A stretch of 64,000 bases of DNA from JAGLSB01 sp023135955 (GCA_030673645.1 DAOVIO010000005.1:7937-71936); one strand, 5' to 3'. Positions 36,007 through 44,691 are shown, numbered from the stretch's first letter. The notes: generated from the sequence alone by a model not told the origin. Numbers and translations: made by a program.

Positions 36007-36519
36007 ATGAATAAATTTAAAAATATTAAACCAGAACATATCGATCAAAATGTCTTTAAACTTATTGGGAAAGACTGGATGCTTATTACAGCAGGTAATA
36101 TGGAATCATATAATACCATGACGGCGAGCTGGGGTCAGCTGGGAATTCTTTGGAATCTGCCGGTAGCATTATGTTTTATCCGACCACAGCGTTACACTTT
36201 TGAGTTTACGGAGCGTTCTGATTATTATACACTTACATTTTTTGAAGAAAAATACAGGAAAGCATTGAATTTTTGTGGGACTAAATCGGGGCGGGATTAC
36301 GATAAGGCTAAGGAAACGGGACTTATTCCCTTGGTAACAGACTTAGAAAATATAAGCTTTCATGAGGCTTCCTTAATTCTGGAATGCAAAAAAATCTATG
36401 CCGATAATATTAAGGAAAGTAAGTTTATTGAGGAAAAACTAGTTGGGAAAAATTATCCAAAGAAGGATTTTCATCGCTTTTATATTGGTGAAGTTAAAGA
36501 AGCATGGATTAAGAAATAG
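36007..36519 (+). CDS. Flavin reductase-like (FMN-binding split barrel) protein
   Basis: 170 residues from ATG 36007. The segments LITAGNMESYNTMTASWGQLG, PVALCFIRPQRYTFEFTER and YTLTFFEEKYRKALNFCGTKSGRDYDKAKETG are characteristic of the flavin-reductase domain family that binds FMN. Its natural electron acceptor is unknown. It is a single gene, divergent from the acyltransferase unit. Confidence 0.85.
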   Translation: MNKFKNIKPEHIDQNVFKLIGKDWMLITAGNMESYNTMTASWGQLGILWNLPVALCFIRPQRYTFEFTERSDYYTLTFFEEKYRKALNFCGTKSGRDYDKAKETGLIPLVTDLENISFHEASLILECKKIYADNIKESKFIEEKLVGKNYPKKDFHRFYIGEVKEAWIKK

Positions 36520-36693
36520 TTCCTTATGGGATATATTTGCCTCGGTTTTTAAGAGATCCAGTTTATAATCTTATTGTATAGAACAGGTATAAATGGTTTG
36601 GAAGAAAATCTCATTGCTTTGTACCGGAAGAGCGTTGGAAATCCCGATTTATTGATTGATAGGCCAAAAGATATATTCTTAAGTCATATTTGT

Positions 36694-37068
36694 TCATCTC
36701 AACACCCAATTTGTTGCAGCTTCAACTGTGCTAAAAAGTCTTGAAAAATAGCCATCCTCTTTGGTTTCAACCAATATTATTATTACCACATCTTTGGGCT
36801 CATCAGAGACCACAGCAATTTTAAAATTTCCAAATACCTCAAGATTATCTTTATAAAAATCGGCAATCTTAATGTGTTCATCAACTTCAAATTCGAGATT
36901 TGCATTTCGATAATCTACTATAAATCCTTTGGTTTCTTTGGGGATTAAATTATTTTCAAAAGCATGTTCCCAGGAGGATTTAATATCTGCTATAGAAATG
37001 GAACCATAATAATATTTATGTAAAATACCTAGTGAGTTATTGAATCTGAATTTGAATTTCTCTTGCAT
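36694..37068 (-). CDS. Conserved hypothetical protein, STAS/SpoIIAA-like fold suspected
   Basis: 124 residues without signal or membrane segments. The alternation of strands and helices (LGILHKYYYGSISIADIKSSWEHA, TKGFIVDYRNANLEFE, FKIAVVSDEPKDVVIIILVE, VEAATNWVL) resembles small STAS-like proteins common in Bacteroidota. No function can be given. It stands alone. Confidence 0.65.
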   Translation of the reverse strand: MQEKFKFRFNNSLGILHKYYYGSISIADIKSSWEHAFENNLIPKETKGFIVDYRNANLEFEVDEHIKIADFYKDNLEVFGNFKIAVVSDEPKDVVIIILVETKEDGYFSRLFSTVEAATNWVLR

Positions 37069-37215
37069 TTTTATTATTGTATAGTGATAGGCTGTATTGA
37101 CTACGTCGAGGTTTTTAAAGTATTTTTTTCATATTAGGTTTAGTTTATCTACCGCTCAACTTTCTATTGGCGTTTTACAAGGCATTGTCTTTACTGCTTT
37201 TTGTAGGTATGTGTT

Positions 37216-37785
37216 TTAAATTATTCCTGTTTTTTTCATCTCCCAGAAACACTTTTCGGTTGCGTTTATATCCACAGAGGCATCATGGGCCTCATCAAAA
37301 TCTTCTCCGAAAAGTTTCATGTGTAATTCTGATAATTTCGGCCATTTGTATCCAAAAGGGCCGGGCAGTTTGCAATGATTAGTTGAAGCTTGCATTGTAC
37401 ATAATTTTCTTTTTCTCCCTAATTTAGTTTGAACACCTTTTCTCAAGAATTCTGCGCCGACTATTTTCTCGTCAAAACTTATATTGTGAGCAACAATAAA
37501 ATCTGATTGAGCAACCAATTTATCGAACTTAATTAAAACTTTCTCAAGTTCTTCTCCTTCACTAATTGCTTTTTCAGTAGAAATTCCATGAACTCTTGAT
37601 GCCTCTGATGGAATATGAAATTTTTCTGGTTTAATTATAAAATCGTCCGATTCAATTCGATTTCCATTGTCATCACATAAAATCCATGCAATTTGAACCA
37701 TCCTTGGCCAATTGTTCAAATCCTTTGCAGGGGCTTTCCAATTTCTTGGTAATCCTGTTGTTTCTGTGTCGAAGAATAGGTACAT
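37216..37785 (-). CDS. DEDDh 3'-5' exonuclease (DnaQ-like)
   Basis: 189 residues with the full catalytic set: MYLFFDTETTGLP (Exo I, Asp and Glu), VAHNISFDEKIVG (Exo II Asp) and HDASVDINATEKCF (Exo III His and Asp). It is a free-standing epsilon-like exonuclease, acting on DNA or RNA 3' ends. It is short compared with the DnaQ-UvrC fusions seen in Bacteroidota. No partner gene is adjacent. Confidence 0.88.
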   Translation of the reverse strand: MYLFFDTETTGLPRNWKAPAKDLNNWPRMVQIAWILCDDNGNRIESDDFIIKPEKFHIPSEASRVHGISTEKAISEGEELEKVLIKFDKLVAQSDFIVAHNISFDEKIVGAEFLRKGVQTKLGRKRKLCTMQASTNHCKLPGPFGYKWPKLSELHMKLFGEDFDEAHDASVDINATEKCFWEMKKTGII

Positions 37786-37927
37786 ACTTATTTGTTTAAG
37801 TTAAATGATTGTTTGGTATTTCGTGTATTAGTCACAACTTATTTAATAACACAAATGCTACCCAATTATTTCCATTACCATACTCGCAATTCACTCCTTT
37901 CTACCGTATCCCTCCCCCATTCGCCAA

Positions 37928-38155
37928 CTATAAACATACCCTGCCGCTCTCCTGCACATCCCCATTAAAGCTTATTTTGTAAAAGAAGCCATTTGAGCAG
38001 GATCTTTTTAATTTATTTATTTCATCTTCTTGTGAGAAATAAGATATTTTAGAAATATTACCATCAAGTGTAAAAATCTCAATCATGCTTTCAGTCTTAT
38101 TTTGAGGATCCATCTCCAAAACATTTTCATCTGTCATTAATTCATTTTTTACCAT
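37928..38155 (-). CDS. Small hypothetical protein
   Basis: 75 residues: an acidic N-terminus (MVKNELMTDENVLEMDPQNK), then mixed strands (ESMIEIFTLDGNISKISYFS) and a Cys-containing end (NKLKRSCSNGFFYKISFNG ... VCL). No family was recognised and no signal or membrane helix is present. It could be a real small gene or a chance frame; codon use looks similar to its neighbours. Confidence 0.4.
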   Translation of the reverse strand: MVKNELMTDENVLEMDPQNKTESMIEIFTLDGNISKISYFSQEDEINKLKRSCSNGFFYKISFNGDVQESGRVCL

Positions 38156-38545
38156 AGCGTTAAATTATTAGTTTATAATTGAGTCAATATTAAAAGTTAG
38201 AGTTTTTTTGTTTCTGTCAATTTGGATTTACAACTCAATAAATATTTTACAAGCAGACATTTTATCAGTTTTTATTATTAGGATGATAACACTACTAGTC
38301 TTATTAATTAATCTCAGACAACAATTGTTACCTGCATAATTTTTTTTAAATATTTCATTATTTTTTAAACAGCTTATAATCAAGGTATTAAAAGATTCGG
38401 ATTATTCTCGAATTTAAATCTTTTTCAGTTTTTTATATCCTTTAACATGCACAGGAACAGCATGATAGACTCCATTCAAAAAAATATTCTAAAAAAAATG
38501 AATTTTTTTTGAAAAGAAACTTTTTCCCTCTTCCCTAAATGAATA

Positions 38546-38553
38546 TATGATTG
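38546..38553 (+). promoter_or_regulatory. Possible -7 promoter box for the GG-motif peptide
   Basis: TATGATTG is one base off TAnnTTTG and lies 20 bases before the chosen start (38574). A T-run at 38521-38525 sits at the distance of a -33 element. The rest of the 418-bp gap (38156-38573) is very AT-rich and shows nothing else. Confidence 0.35.
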
Positions 38554-38573
38554 TCAAACAAAAACTTATAACT

Positions 38574-38735
38574 ATGAAACAATTTCCTGTTAAACAAACT
38601 CAATTTGATGTTTTTGCACAAAACACAGATCTGCAATTAAGCAGAAAAATGATGAATCTTATCAGAGGTGGAGATGGGGGAGATGGTGGAGTTATCGATC
38701 CTCCCACGCCACCACCACCACCTCCTGATAGCTAA
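38574..38735 (+). CDS. Small GG-motif peptide with proline-rich tail
   Basis: 53 residues from ATG 38574 (MKQFPVKQTQFDVFAQNTD). The segment LQLSRKMMNLIRGGDGGDGG resembles the end of double-glycine leader peptides of Bacteroidota natural-product precursors (pattern LSxxxMxxIxGG). The core would be only DGGDGGVIDPPTPPPPPPDS, with a run of six prolines. There is no Cys and no ABC-peptidase gene nearby. A start at 38547 is possible but places the promoter-like box inside the gene. It precedes the TPR-CHAT protease gene, separated by a strong hairpin, so it could be its substrate or inhibitor; this is inference. Confidence 0.7.
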   Translation: MKQFPVKQTQFDVFAQNTDLQLSRKMMNLIRGGDGGDGGVIDPPTPPPPPPDS

Positions 38736-38745
38736 TTGTAATTGA

Positions 38746-38779
38746 AATCTTATCCAGATATTTATGTCTGGATAAGATT
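38746..38779 (+). terminator. 13-bp perfect hairpin between peptide and CHAT genes
   Basis: AATCTTATCCAGA (38746-38758) pairs perfectly with TCTGGATAAGATT (38767-38779) over an 8-base loop. There is no T tract, so it may act as an attenuator or 3' stability element that lets the peptide be made in excess of the downstream protease. Confidence 0.75.
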
Positions 38780-38814
38780 ATTAACTTTGGCTCATTACTA
38801 AATTGTTAATAGGG

Positions 38815-41568
38815 ATGAAGTTCTTCCTGTATATCGTATTTCTTCTGTTCTCAGTTAATTGCCATTCTCAGAATCATCAGGAGCAATATGAGATATATAA
38901 ATATTATTATGATACATACAATAATGGAGATTACCTAAAAGCCAGAAGAATTCTCGAACCATTATTACTTATAGAGCCTGATAGTATTTATATAGATCAA
39001 AGAATACTATTGCACAACATCGGAATAGTTTCCGGCAAATTAGATCAAAATGAAGATGCCTTATCCTACCTGGAGATGTCAGAGAAATATTGTGACCCTC
39101 CATCCGTTTCTCCATTTCACCTCGTTATAAACTATAATTCCAGGGCAAATATTTATCAGGATTTGAATGATTTTCAGAAATCAGCCTTATACTTTGAAAA
39201 GGCATTAAGCATTCTGAATAAGCACAAAGTCAACTCTAAGGAGTATTATGAGTATCTCACAATGCTTTATCTGAACTATGGAATCATGAATTACAAGAGG
39301 AAAGATTATGAAATTGCTAATGAATATTTGCATAAAAGCCTTGGTCTAAGATTAGGATACAATTTAAATAATATTTATAATATTTACTTGAACCTTGGGA
39401 AGGTTGCTGATCGAACCAGTAAATACGATAAAGCAAAGGAATTCTATAAACTCGCAATTGAAGCTATAATTGATAAATATGGGAAGGAATATTATTTGTT
39501 AAGAGACTTATATCTGGAATTAGCAGAACTTTTTATTCTAACTAAGGAATTTGAAAAAGCTGAAGCAAATATTCAAAAATCCCTTGATTTATCGCTGAAG
39601 GTTTATGAAGTTCATCATACCGACCTTGCTGCCGGATATCAAATTTTTGGAGATCTTTATGTGGCTCAGGAAAAATACGAAAAAGCCCTGGAGTATTATC
39701 AAACAGCCCTAAGATCGATTCATCCCGGTTTTACGGGTATTGAATCAAATCTAAATCCCCCTGCTGATGGATCCTTAAATGATATATGGTATATTGACAT
39801 ATTGAGGAGTAAAGCACAATCACTATATAAACAGTCTTTATTTGAACAAGATATAGGAAAAAGTAGTGAGTTCCTCACTATTGCACTCAATACTATCCAG
39901 ACTGCTATAAATGTTAAAACCAATGTTCAAAATTCTTATGCTTCAAGAGAGAGTAGGATGTATCTTTCTGAAAATGAGAAAAAACTATATACTGATGGGA
40001 TTAAATACGCTATTCGTTTATGTGAATTAGAGAATGAAGAAAAGTATAAAGAAGATGCCTATTATTTTGCCTCACTTTATAAAGCAAATGAACTGAAAAA
40101 AACGATTTACTCAAGGCAGGCAATAAACCGTATTGAAAATCGGGATAGTCTTTATGGGGAGTTAAATATTGTTAGACAGAGTATAAGACAATATTCAAAT
40201 TATTTACTTCAGGAGGAACAGAACCTAAATCCTGATTCCATAAAAATCAGTAGGTGGAAAAACGAATTATTTTCTTTGAACCGGCTTTTTGATTCTCTTC
40301 AAGCTAAGGCTCAGACCAAAGATTGGTATGATAAGGTACATAAAGAAATAGAAGTATTAAGTTCGGAACAAATACAGTCCAGACTTAAACCTGATCAAAG
40401 CCTGGTCGATTATGTAATATCGTCAGATGACGCTGATAGCAGCAGAGAAGTATTTATGTTTGTCTTAACAAAAAATGATTTCTATATCTCCAAATATAAG
40501 TTGGATCAGAAATTTAATAATTCCTTGAATTATTATCTTAATTCTTTGAGTAAAAGGCCAGAATATAATACGAGTCTATCAAATTATGATTCACTAAAGC
40601 ATGCATCTTACGACTTGTATTCAAAACTTTTTTATCCAATAGAACATTTGCTAAAAGGGGCAGAGGTAATAATTATTCCTGATGAGGATTTGTTGATACT
40701 TCCCTTTGAGAGCTTAATCACAAATTATGTCAAAGAAGATATAATTAATTTTTCAGGTTTACCTTACCTTATAAACGACTATTGCGTGTCTTATGCATTC
40801 TCCGGCAGTCTGGCTTTTCAGGAAGTAAATATTAAAGTCCGAAAGCCTCATGTAACAGCTTTTGCTCCGGGAATAGGTTTAATTTCCGAATTAGATAATT
40901 TAGTGCTTGAAAAAGCGAGAGAAGAAATAAATGTTACAGCTAAATTATTTAATGGTGATTATTATTATGATTCAAATGCAACAAAAACGAACTTTCTTCA
41001 AAACAATAATGAAAAAAATATTTTTCATTTCGCAATGCATTCTAATAGAGAATTATTCTTAGAGACGGAAGGTTATCTTGAGTTTTATCCTGATGGTTCA
41101 GATAGCAAGCTATGGGGATATGAAATAAGCTTTCTGGATATTGAATCTCCCTTAATTGTATTAAGTGGTTGTAATACCGGATTAGGAATGATAAACAAAG
41201 GAGAAGGAGTTTTTAGCCTAAGCAGGAATTTCCTTGAAGCAGGTGCCCAATCAGTTATTCAGACTCTCTGGTCGGTAGATGATGGCTCTAGTTCTGCAAT
41301 AATCCAGGAGTTTTATAAGAATTTAGCAAGAGCAAAGAAGAAGAACATTAGTCTATATAGGGCAAAAAAGCAATATTTATCTAATGCCTCACCATTCTTC
41401 TCCCATCCCTATTATTGGTCAGGTATTCAATTGCTCGGTAATACTGAAGCTGTAATAAAGGCAAAATGGAAGCGACTGGCCGCAATGGGCTTACTTCTTT
41501 TAATAGCAGGTTTGATTTACTTTGTCAGACGTCGTAATTTTCGCAAAAGAACTTTCGCATCAGATTGA
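38815..41568 (+). CDS. Secreted, membrane-anchored TPR-CHAT caspase-like protease
   Basis: 917 residues from ATG 38815. A signal peptide (MKFFLYIVFLLFSVNCHSQ) is followed by about seven TPR-like repeats (20-320), a helical linker, and a C-terminal CHAT domain (about 590-880). The catalytic pair is His742 (FHFAMHSN) and Cys786 (LSGCNTGLG), followed by GEGVFSLSRNFLEAGAQSVI, LWSVDDGSS and SHPYYWSGIQLLG. A final membrane helix (888-904) ends in RRRNFRKR, placing the protease outside the cytoplasm and a short basic tail inside. CHAT proteases are caspase relatives used in toxin and immune systems; an extracytoplasmic anchored form fits signalling or envelope proteolysis. The 3' end overlaps the facing anti-sigma gene by 52 bases. 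Confidence 0.88.
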   Translation: MKFFLYIVFLLFSVNCHSQNHQEQYEIYKYYYDTYNNGDYLKARRILEPLLLIEPDSIYIDQRILLHNIGIVSGKLDQNEDALSYLEMSEKYCDPPSVSPFHLVINYNSRANIYQDLNDFQKSALYFEKALSILNKHKVNSKEYYEYLTMLYLNYGIMNYKRKDYEIANEYLHKSLGLRLGYNLNNIYNIYLNLGKVADRTSKYDKAKEFYKLAIEAIIDKYGKEYYLLRDLYLELAELFILTKEFEKAEANIQKSLDLSLKVYEVHHTDLAAGYQIFGDLYVAQEKYEKALEYYQTALRSIHPGFTGIESNLNPPADGSLNDIWYIDILRSKAQSLYKQSLFEQDIGKSSEFLTIALNTIQTAINVKTNVQNSYASRESRMYLSENEKKLYTDGIKYAIRLCELENEEKYKEDAYYFASLYKANELKKTIYSRQAINRIENRDSLYGELNIVRQSIRQYSNYLLQEEQNLNPDSIKISRWKNELFSLNRLFDSLQAKAQTKDWYDKVHKEIEVLSSEQIQSRLKPDQSLVDYVISSDDADSSREVFMFVLTKNDFYISKYKLDQKFNNSLNYYLNSLSKRPEYNTSLSNYDSLKHASYDLYSKLFYPIEHLLKGAEVIIIPDEDLLILPFESLITNYVKEDIINFSGLPYLINDYCVSYAFSGSLAFQEVNIKVRKPHVTAFAPGIGLISELDNLVLEKAREEINVTAKLFNGDYYYDSNATKTNFLQNNNEKNIFHFAMHSNRELFLETEGYLEFYPDGSDSKLWGYEISFLDIESPLIVLSGCNTGLGMINKGEGVFSLSRNFLEAGAQSVIQTLWSVDDGSSSAIIQEFYKNLARAKKKNISLYRAKKQYLSNASPFFSHPYYWSGIQLLGNTEAVIKAKWKRLAAMGLLLLIAGLIYFVRRRNFRKRTFASD

Positions 41569-42377
41569 AATACATTTGAAGAATGCTGAATAGCAAACAA
41601 GGATGACTGGGCATTATCTATCTCACCTAATTTCAAATAGCATAAACCGAGATACCATTGTTTTTCAATATAAAATGGATCAGCTCCGGTGAAATCATTG
41701 CTTAGATTATTAATGGCGAGCATATAATTTTTATTCTCTAATTCTATCAATCCTTTCAAATACCAGTATAAAGGATCTGCAGCCATATCAAAATTTATTT
41801 TATTTAATTCAGTGTCAGCCTTAGTAAAATCACCTTTATTATAATAATTGTAGCTGAGAATTAAAGATGCATTCAAATTTTCCTGACTCCCCCTGGTATT
41901 GTTTAGAGCCATCTCGGCTGGACTGTAATAATTTTCGAATAGCTTGTCAGGATTAGTTTCAAAAATAAAGACACGAAACATTAATGCTATCAATAATATT
42001 GCTGCTGCACTACTTACAATGAGATACAATTTTCGAATTTTATTTTTCTTGTTTTTATTTATATTACCTGGAACCTTTATTTCCTGGTGAGATGAATCAA
42101 ATTCATTAAAACTTTCTGCTTCTTCTAATTTGTCTTTATTATATTCGCTGATAGCCTCATCTGCAAGTTTAAATGCTTCATCCAGATTTGGGTCAGAAAT
42201 AGCCTCAGAGATTTGTGTCATTGTTCTAATCTCAGTATGAATGGACTTATAAATTAAATATTCTTTTTTTAATTCCGCATTCACCTCTAATTCAGATTCA
42301 AATGCCAGCCTCCGGGATAATGACATATTTTCCCAGAAGTATGATTTAATTTTATTTAATTGCATATTGTTCATCAT
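41517..42377 (-). CDS. Probable anti-sigma factor with periplasmic TPR domain
   Basis: 286 residues. The N-terminal 115 are cytoplasmic (YFWENMSLSRRLAFESELEVNAELKKEYL, like ZAS-type anti-sigma starts but without cysteines). One membrane helix lies at about 118-137 (LIVSSAAAILLIALMFRVF). The outer part has TPR-like repeats (NLNASLILSYNYYNKGDFTKA, YWYLKGLIELENKNYMLAI, WYLGLCYLKLGEIDNAQ). It starts four bases inside the end of the sigma gene. Its 3' end is antisense to the last codons of the CHAT gene. The outer TPR domain could bind the TPR part of the CHAT protein or its target. Confidence 0.78.
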   Translation of the reverse strand: MMNNMQLNKIKSYFWENMSLSRRLAFESELEVNAELKKEYLIYKSIHTEIRTMTQISEAISDPNLDEAFKLADEAISEYNKDKLEEAESFNEFDSSHQEIKVPGNINKNKKNKIRKLYLIVSSAAAILLIALMFRVFIFETNPDKLFENYYSPAEMALNNTRGSQENLNASLILSYNYYNKGDFTKADTELNKINFDMAADPLYWYLKGLIELENKNYMLAINNLSNDFTGADPFYIEKQWYLGLCYLKLGEIDNAQSSLFAIQHSSNVFQSDAKVLLRKLRRLTK

Positions 42378-42973
42378 GCGTACATTACTTCAGAAATCAG
42401 AGCAGGATCTTCTTCAAATATTTCCATTAATTCAGAATCTTCCTTAATAATACAAGTTAATGATTCATCACAATTCATTTTCTTTCTTCTAAGATACCCG
42501 TATTTGTAAGATAAAACTTCTGCAATTTCTTTTTGTGGATATCCCTTCCACCATAAGTTTAATATAGTTTTGCATTCCTTTTCTAGCATATTGAAGCATT
42601 TCCATAACAATGAGGATGACAATTGCTGATCATAATTTTCTATTAATTCATTATGAACAGAATCAAAATGAGCTTGCATTGCAAGAAACTGGTCAGCATT
42701 TCGTCTTTTTAATAATTGAAGTTTCCAAAGATTATTAATAATTGCAAATAAGAAGGTCTGAAATTGTGAAGTAAGCTCAAAATTGAACTTGCTAACTTTT
42801 TCAATAACAATTATTATAGCCTCCTGAAAGATGTCCTTTGCATCTTCATCACTTCCATTGTTAGAGCTAACAATATATTGACACATTCGAAAGTAATGAT
42901 CATAAATATATTGTACCGTTTTATTATCACGATTGCGTAATCCATCAATTATCTGTTCATCACGTAGTCTCAT
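42374..42973 (-). CDS. ECF-like sigma factor of the CHAT locus
   Basis: 199 residues from ATG 42973 (MRLRDEQIIDGLRNRDNK); the frame is open 13 codons further, but this start gives the usual length. Region 2 is seen as YIYDHYFRMCQYIVSS, DAKDIFQEAIIIVIEKV and FQTFLFAIINNLWK; region 4 as LEKECKTILNLWWKGYPQKEIAEVL and YKYGYLRRKKMNCDESL. The C-terminal pattern GYLRRKKMNCDESL is like sigma factors that I recall beside CHAT/TPR genes in Bacteroidota. It may drive the peptide and CHAT genes. Confidence 0.85.
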   Translation of the reverse strand: MRLRDEQIIDGLRNRDNKTVQYIYDHYFRMCQYIVSSNNGSDEDAKDIFQEAIIIVIEKVSKFNFELTSQFQTFLFAIINNLWKLQLLKRRNADQFLAMQAHFDSVHNELIENYDQQLSSSLLWKCFNMLEKECKTILNLWWKGYPQKEIAEVLSYKYGYLRRKKMNCDESLTCIIKEDSELMEIFEEDPALISEVMYA

Positions 42974-43032
42974 CTCATGTCTTCTGTGGAAAAACACGTA
43001 AATATAATACAAAAAAATCTAAATTACTATGC

Positions 43033-43575
43033 TCAAATTTCCTTCTTCCCTTCTTCTATATTTTTGAAGCTATTACTTAAATAGGAAAACATTGCAGCAA
43101 TTTCTTCGAAAGCTTTAAGGGTTTCAGGATTTATTTGTTTTTGTTGAATTTTCAACATCAGAAATCCGTATAAACCGTTCAATCCTGCCTGGATATCATT
43201 CATTTCAGTATCGCCGCCCCTGAGTTTTAGTTCCTTAAGAGCAGATTTTGCAATAGAATGAAGTTCTTTATATTCTTTATTGCTATCACTTTCCATTAAA
43301 AAATAGTGTAAATCATTCAAATCTTTGATTAAAGTGGCAACAATTGGTATATGTCCCGACTTTTGTAGTTGCCCATCTTTCATCATACTTATAAGAGCAT
43401 TATACCATTCCCGTATTTCACGTTTTACTTCATAATCTTGCTGATATTGAGATATAAGTTCTGATTCGATACGATTAATGTCGAATTCATATGCTCTGAT
43501 TGTATCTTCAACCTGAAACATATAAAGCAGGTATTCGGCAATATTTTCTTTTCTTTTTTCTTGAGAGATTATCAT
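43033..43575 (-). CDS. DUF4924 family protein
   Basis: 180 residues, all helical, without signal or membrane parts. The start IISQEKRKENIAEYLLYMFQVEDTIRA and the middle segment REWYNALISMMKDGQLQKSGHI are characteristic of DUF4924, a family limited to Bacteroidota. The function is unknown. It lies one base from the S4-domain gene on the same strand. Confidence 0.85.
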   Translation of the reverse strand: MIISQEKRKENIAEYLLYMFQVEDTIRAYEFDINRIESELISQYQQDYEVKREIREWYNALISMMKDGQLQKSGHIPIVATLIKDLNDLHYFLMESDSNKEYKELHSIAKSALKELKLRGGDTEMNDIQAGLNGLYGFLMLKIQQKQINPETLKAFEEIAAMFSYLSNSFKNIEEGKKEI

Positions 43576-43576
43576 A

Positions 43577-43957
43577 TTAATCGTTTCTGAGATTGTCTAT
43601 TATACGTCTTTCTTTTTTTGTAGGTCGACCGGTACCTTTGTCTCTTTTAATATAAAAAGAATCACTTGATGATAATTTAAGCAATTCTTCTTCTGGAGTT
43701 TTGTTAATTATATAATCTGAAACAAGTTTAGCAGAAACCCGGTTTTTAGGGATAGAAATAACATTGTAACTGTAGTTTACAGGAACTTTTGTTACTTGAA
43801 TTACGTCTCCGGCTTTTATTTCCCGGGAAGCTTTAATATTCATACTACCAATTTGAACCCTGCCTTTCTTACAGGCTTCAGCAGCGATAGATCTTGTTTT
43901 AAATATTCGTACAGCCCAAAGAAATTTATCGGCTCGTAATTCATTCTTCACAGCCAT
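43577..43957 (-). CDS. S4-domain RNA-binding protein (Hsp15-like)
   Basis: 126 residues with an N-terminal S4 domain (ELRADKFLWAVRIFKTRSIAAEACKKGRVQI, VIQVTKVPVN) and a basic C-terminal tail (KGTGRPTKKERRIIDNL). It matches Hsp15/HslR, which in E. coli rescues stalled 50S subunits carrying peptidyl-tRNA. The next gene downstream is DUF4924. Confidence 0.9.
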   Translation of the reverse strand: MAVKNELRADKFLWAVRIFKTRSIAAEACKKGRVQIGSMNIKASREIKAGDVIQVTKVPVNYSYNVISIPKNRVSAKLVSDYIINKTPEEELLKLSSSDSFYIKRDKGTGRPTKKERRIIDNLRND

Positions 43958-43972
43958 TGTTTTTTTACAAAG

Positions 43973-44674
43973 TTAGGCTTTCACTTCTAATTTAAAACCT
44001 GTTCTTGGAATATTTATTATAGAAACATTGTCGTCGCCTATGAGGAATTTGCGTAATTTTGTAATATATACATCCATGCTTCTACCCATAAAGTAATCGT
44101 CCTCACCCCAAATATTTTTGAGAGCAACTTCCCTTTTAACAATTTGTCCTTTATTAATGCAAAGAAGTCTTAAAACCTCTGCTTCTTTTTTTGTTAATCT
44201 TCTTTCTCCATTAGGAGTTTTTAGAATGTGATTTGCATAATCGAAACTGGAATTACTAAACTCGAAAACGGCTGGTATATCATTTCGTATTATGTTGTAT
44301 TTGGATCTTCTGAGAATGGCATCAATCCTAAGGCTAAGTTCTTCAGTGCTAAATGGTTTTGTAATATAATCATCTCCTCCGCTTTTGAATCCTCTAATCC
44401 TGTCTTTTTCCATGGTTTTGGCTGTAAGGAAAATAATAGGGATTGCCTTATCCTGCTTCCTTATCTCTTCTGCAAGAGTAAATCCATCTTTTACCGGTAG
44501 CATAACATCTAGTATGCATAAATCAAAGTTTCCATTCTTAAATTTTAGATAACCTTCCTCTCCATCTTTTGCCAGAACAGTTGCATATCCAGATAAGTTC
44601 AGGAAGTCATTTATGACATATCCGAGATTTTCATCATCTTCAACTAATAGCAAACTTGCTTTACTTTTATTCAT
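43973..44674 (-). CDS. rprY: OmpR-type response regulator, RprY-like
   Basis: 233 residues: receiver domain (SLLLVEDDENLGYVINDFL, phosphoacceptor Asp56 in LCILDVMLPVKDG, conserved Lys in DYITKPF) and winged-helix output domain (RRLTKKEAEVLRLLCINKGQ, GRSMDVYITKLRKFL). The pair with the adjacent kinase gene matches RprXY of Bacteroides and Porphyromonas. In Porphyromonas RprY responds to oxidative stress and sodium; transfer to this organism is inference. Confidence 0.9.
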   Translation of the reverse strand: MNKSKASLLLVEDDENLGYVINDFLNLSGYATVLAKDGEEGYLKFKNGNFDLCILDVMLPVKDGFTLAEEIRKQDKAIPIIFLTAKTMEKDRIRGFKSGGDDYITKPFSTEELSLRIDAILRRSKYNIIRNDIPAVFEFSNSSFDYANHILKTPNGERRLTKKEAEVLRLLCINKGQIVKREVALKNIWGEDDYFMGRSMDVYITKLRKFLIGDDNVSIINIPRTGFKLEVKA

Positions 44675-44691
44675 TTCTCTGATTTTAATAT

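Noticed and set aside
38574..42973. Gasdermin/CHAT or type III-E CRISPR (Craspase-like) system
   Set aside because: No gasdermin-like protein, no Cas7-11 and no CRISPR array are present, and the CHAT protein is exported rather than cytoplasmic.
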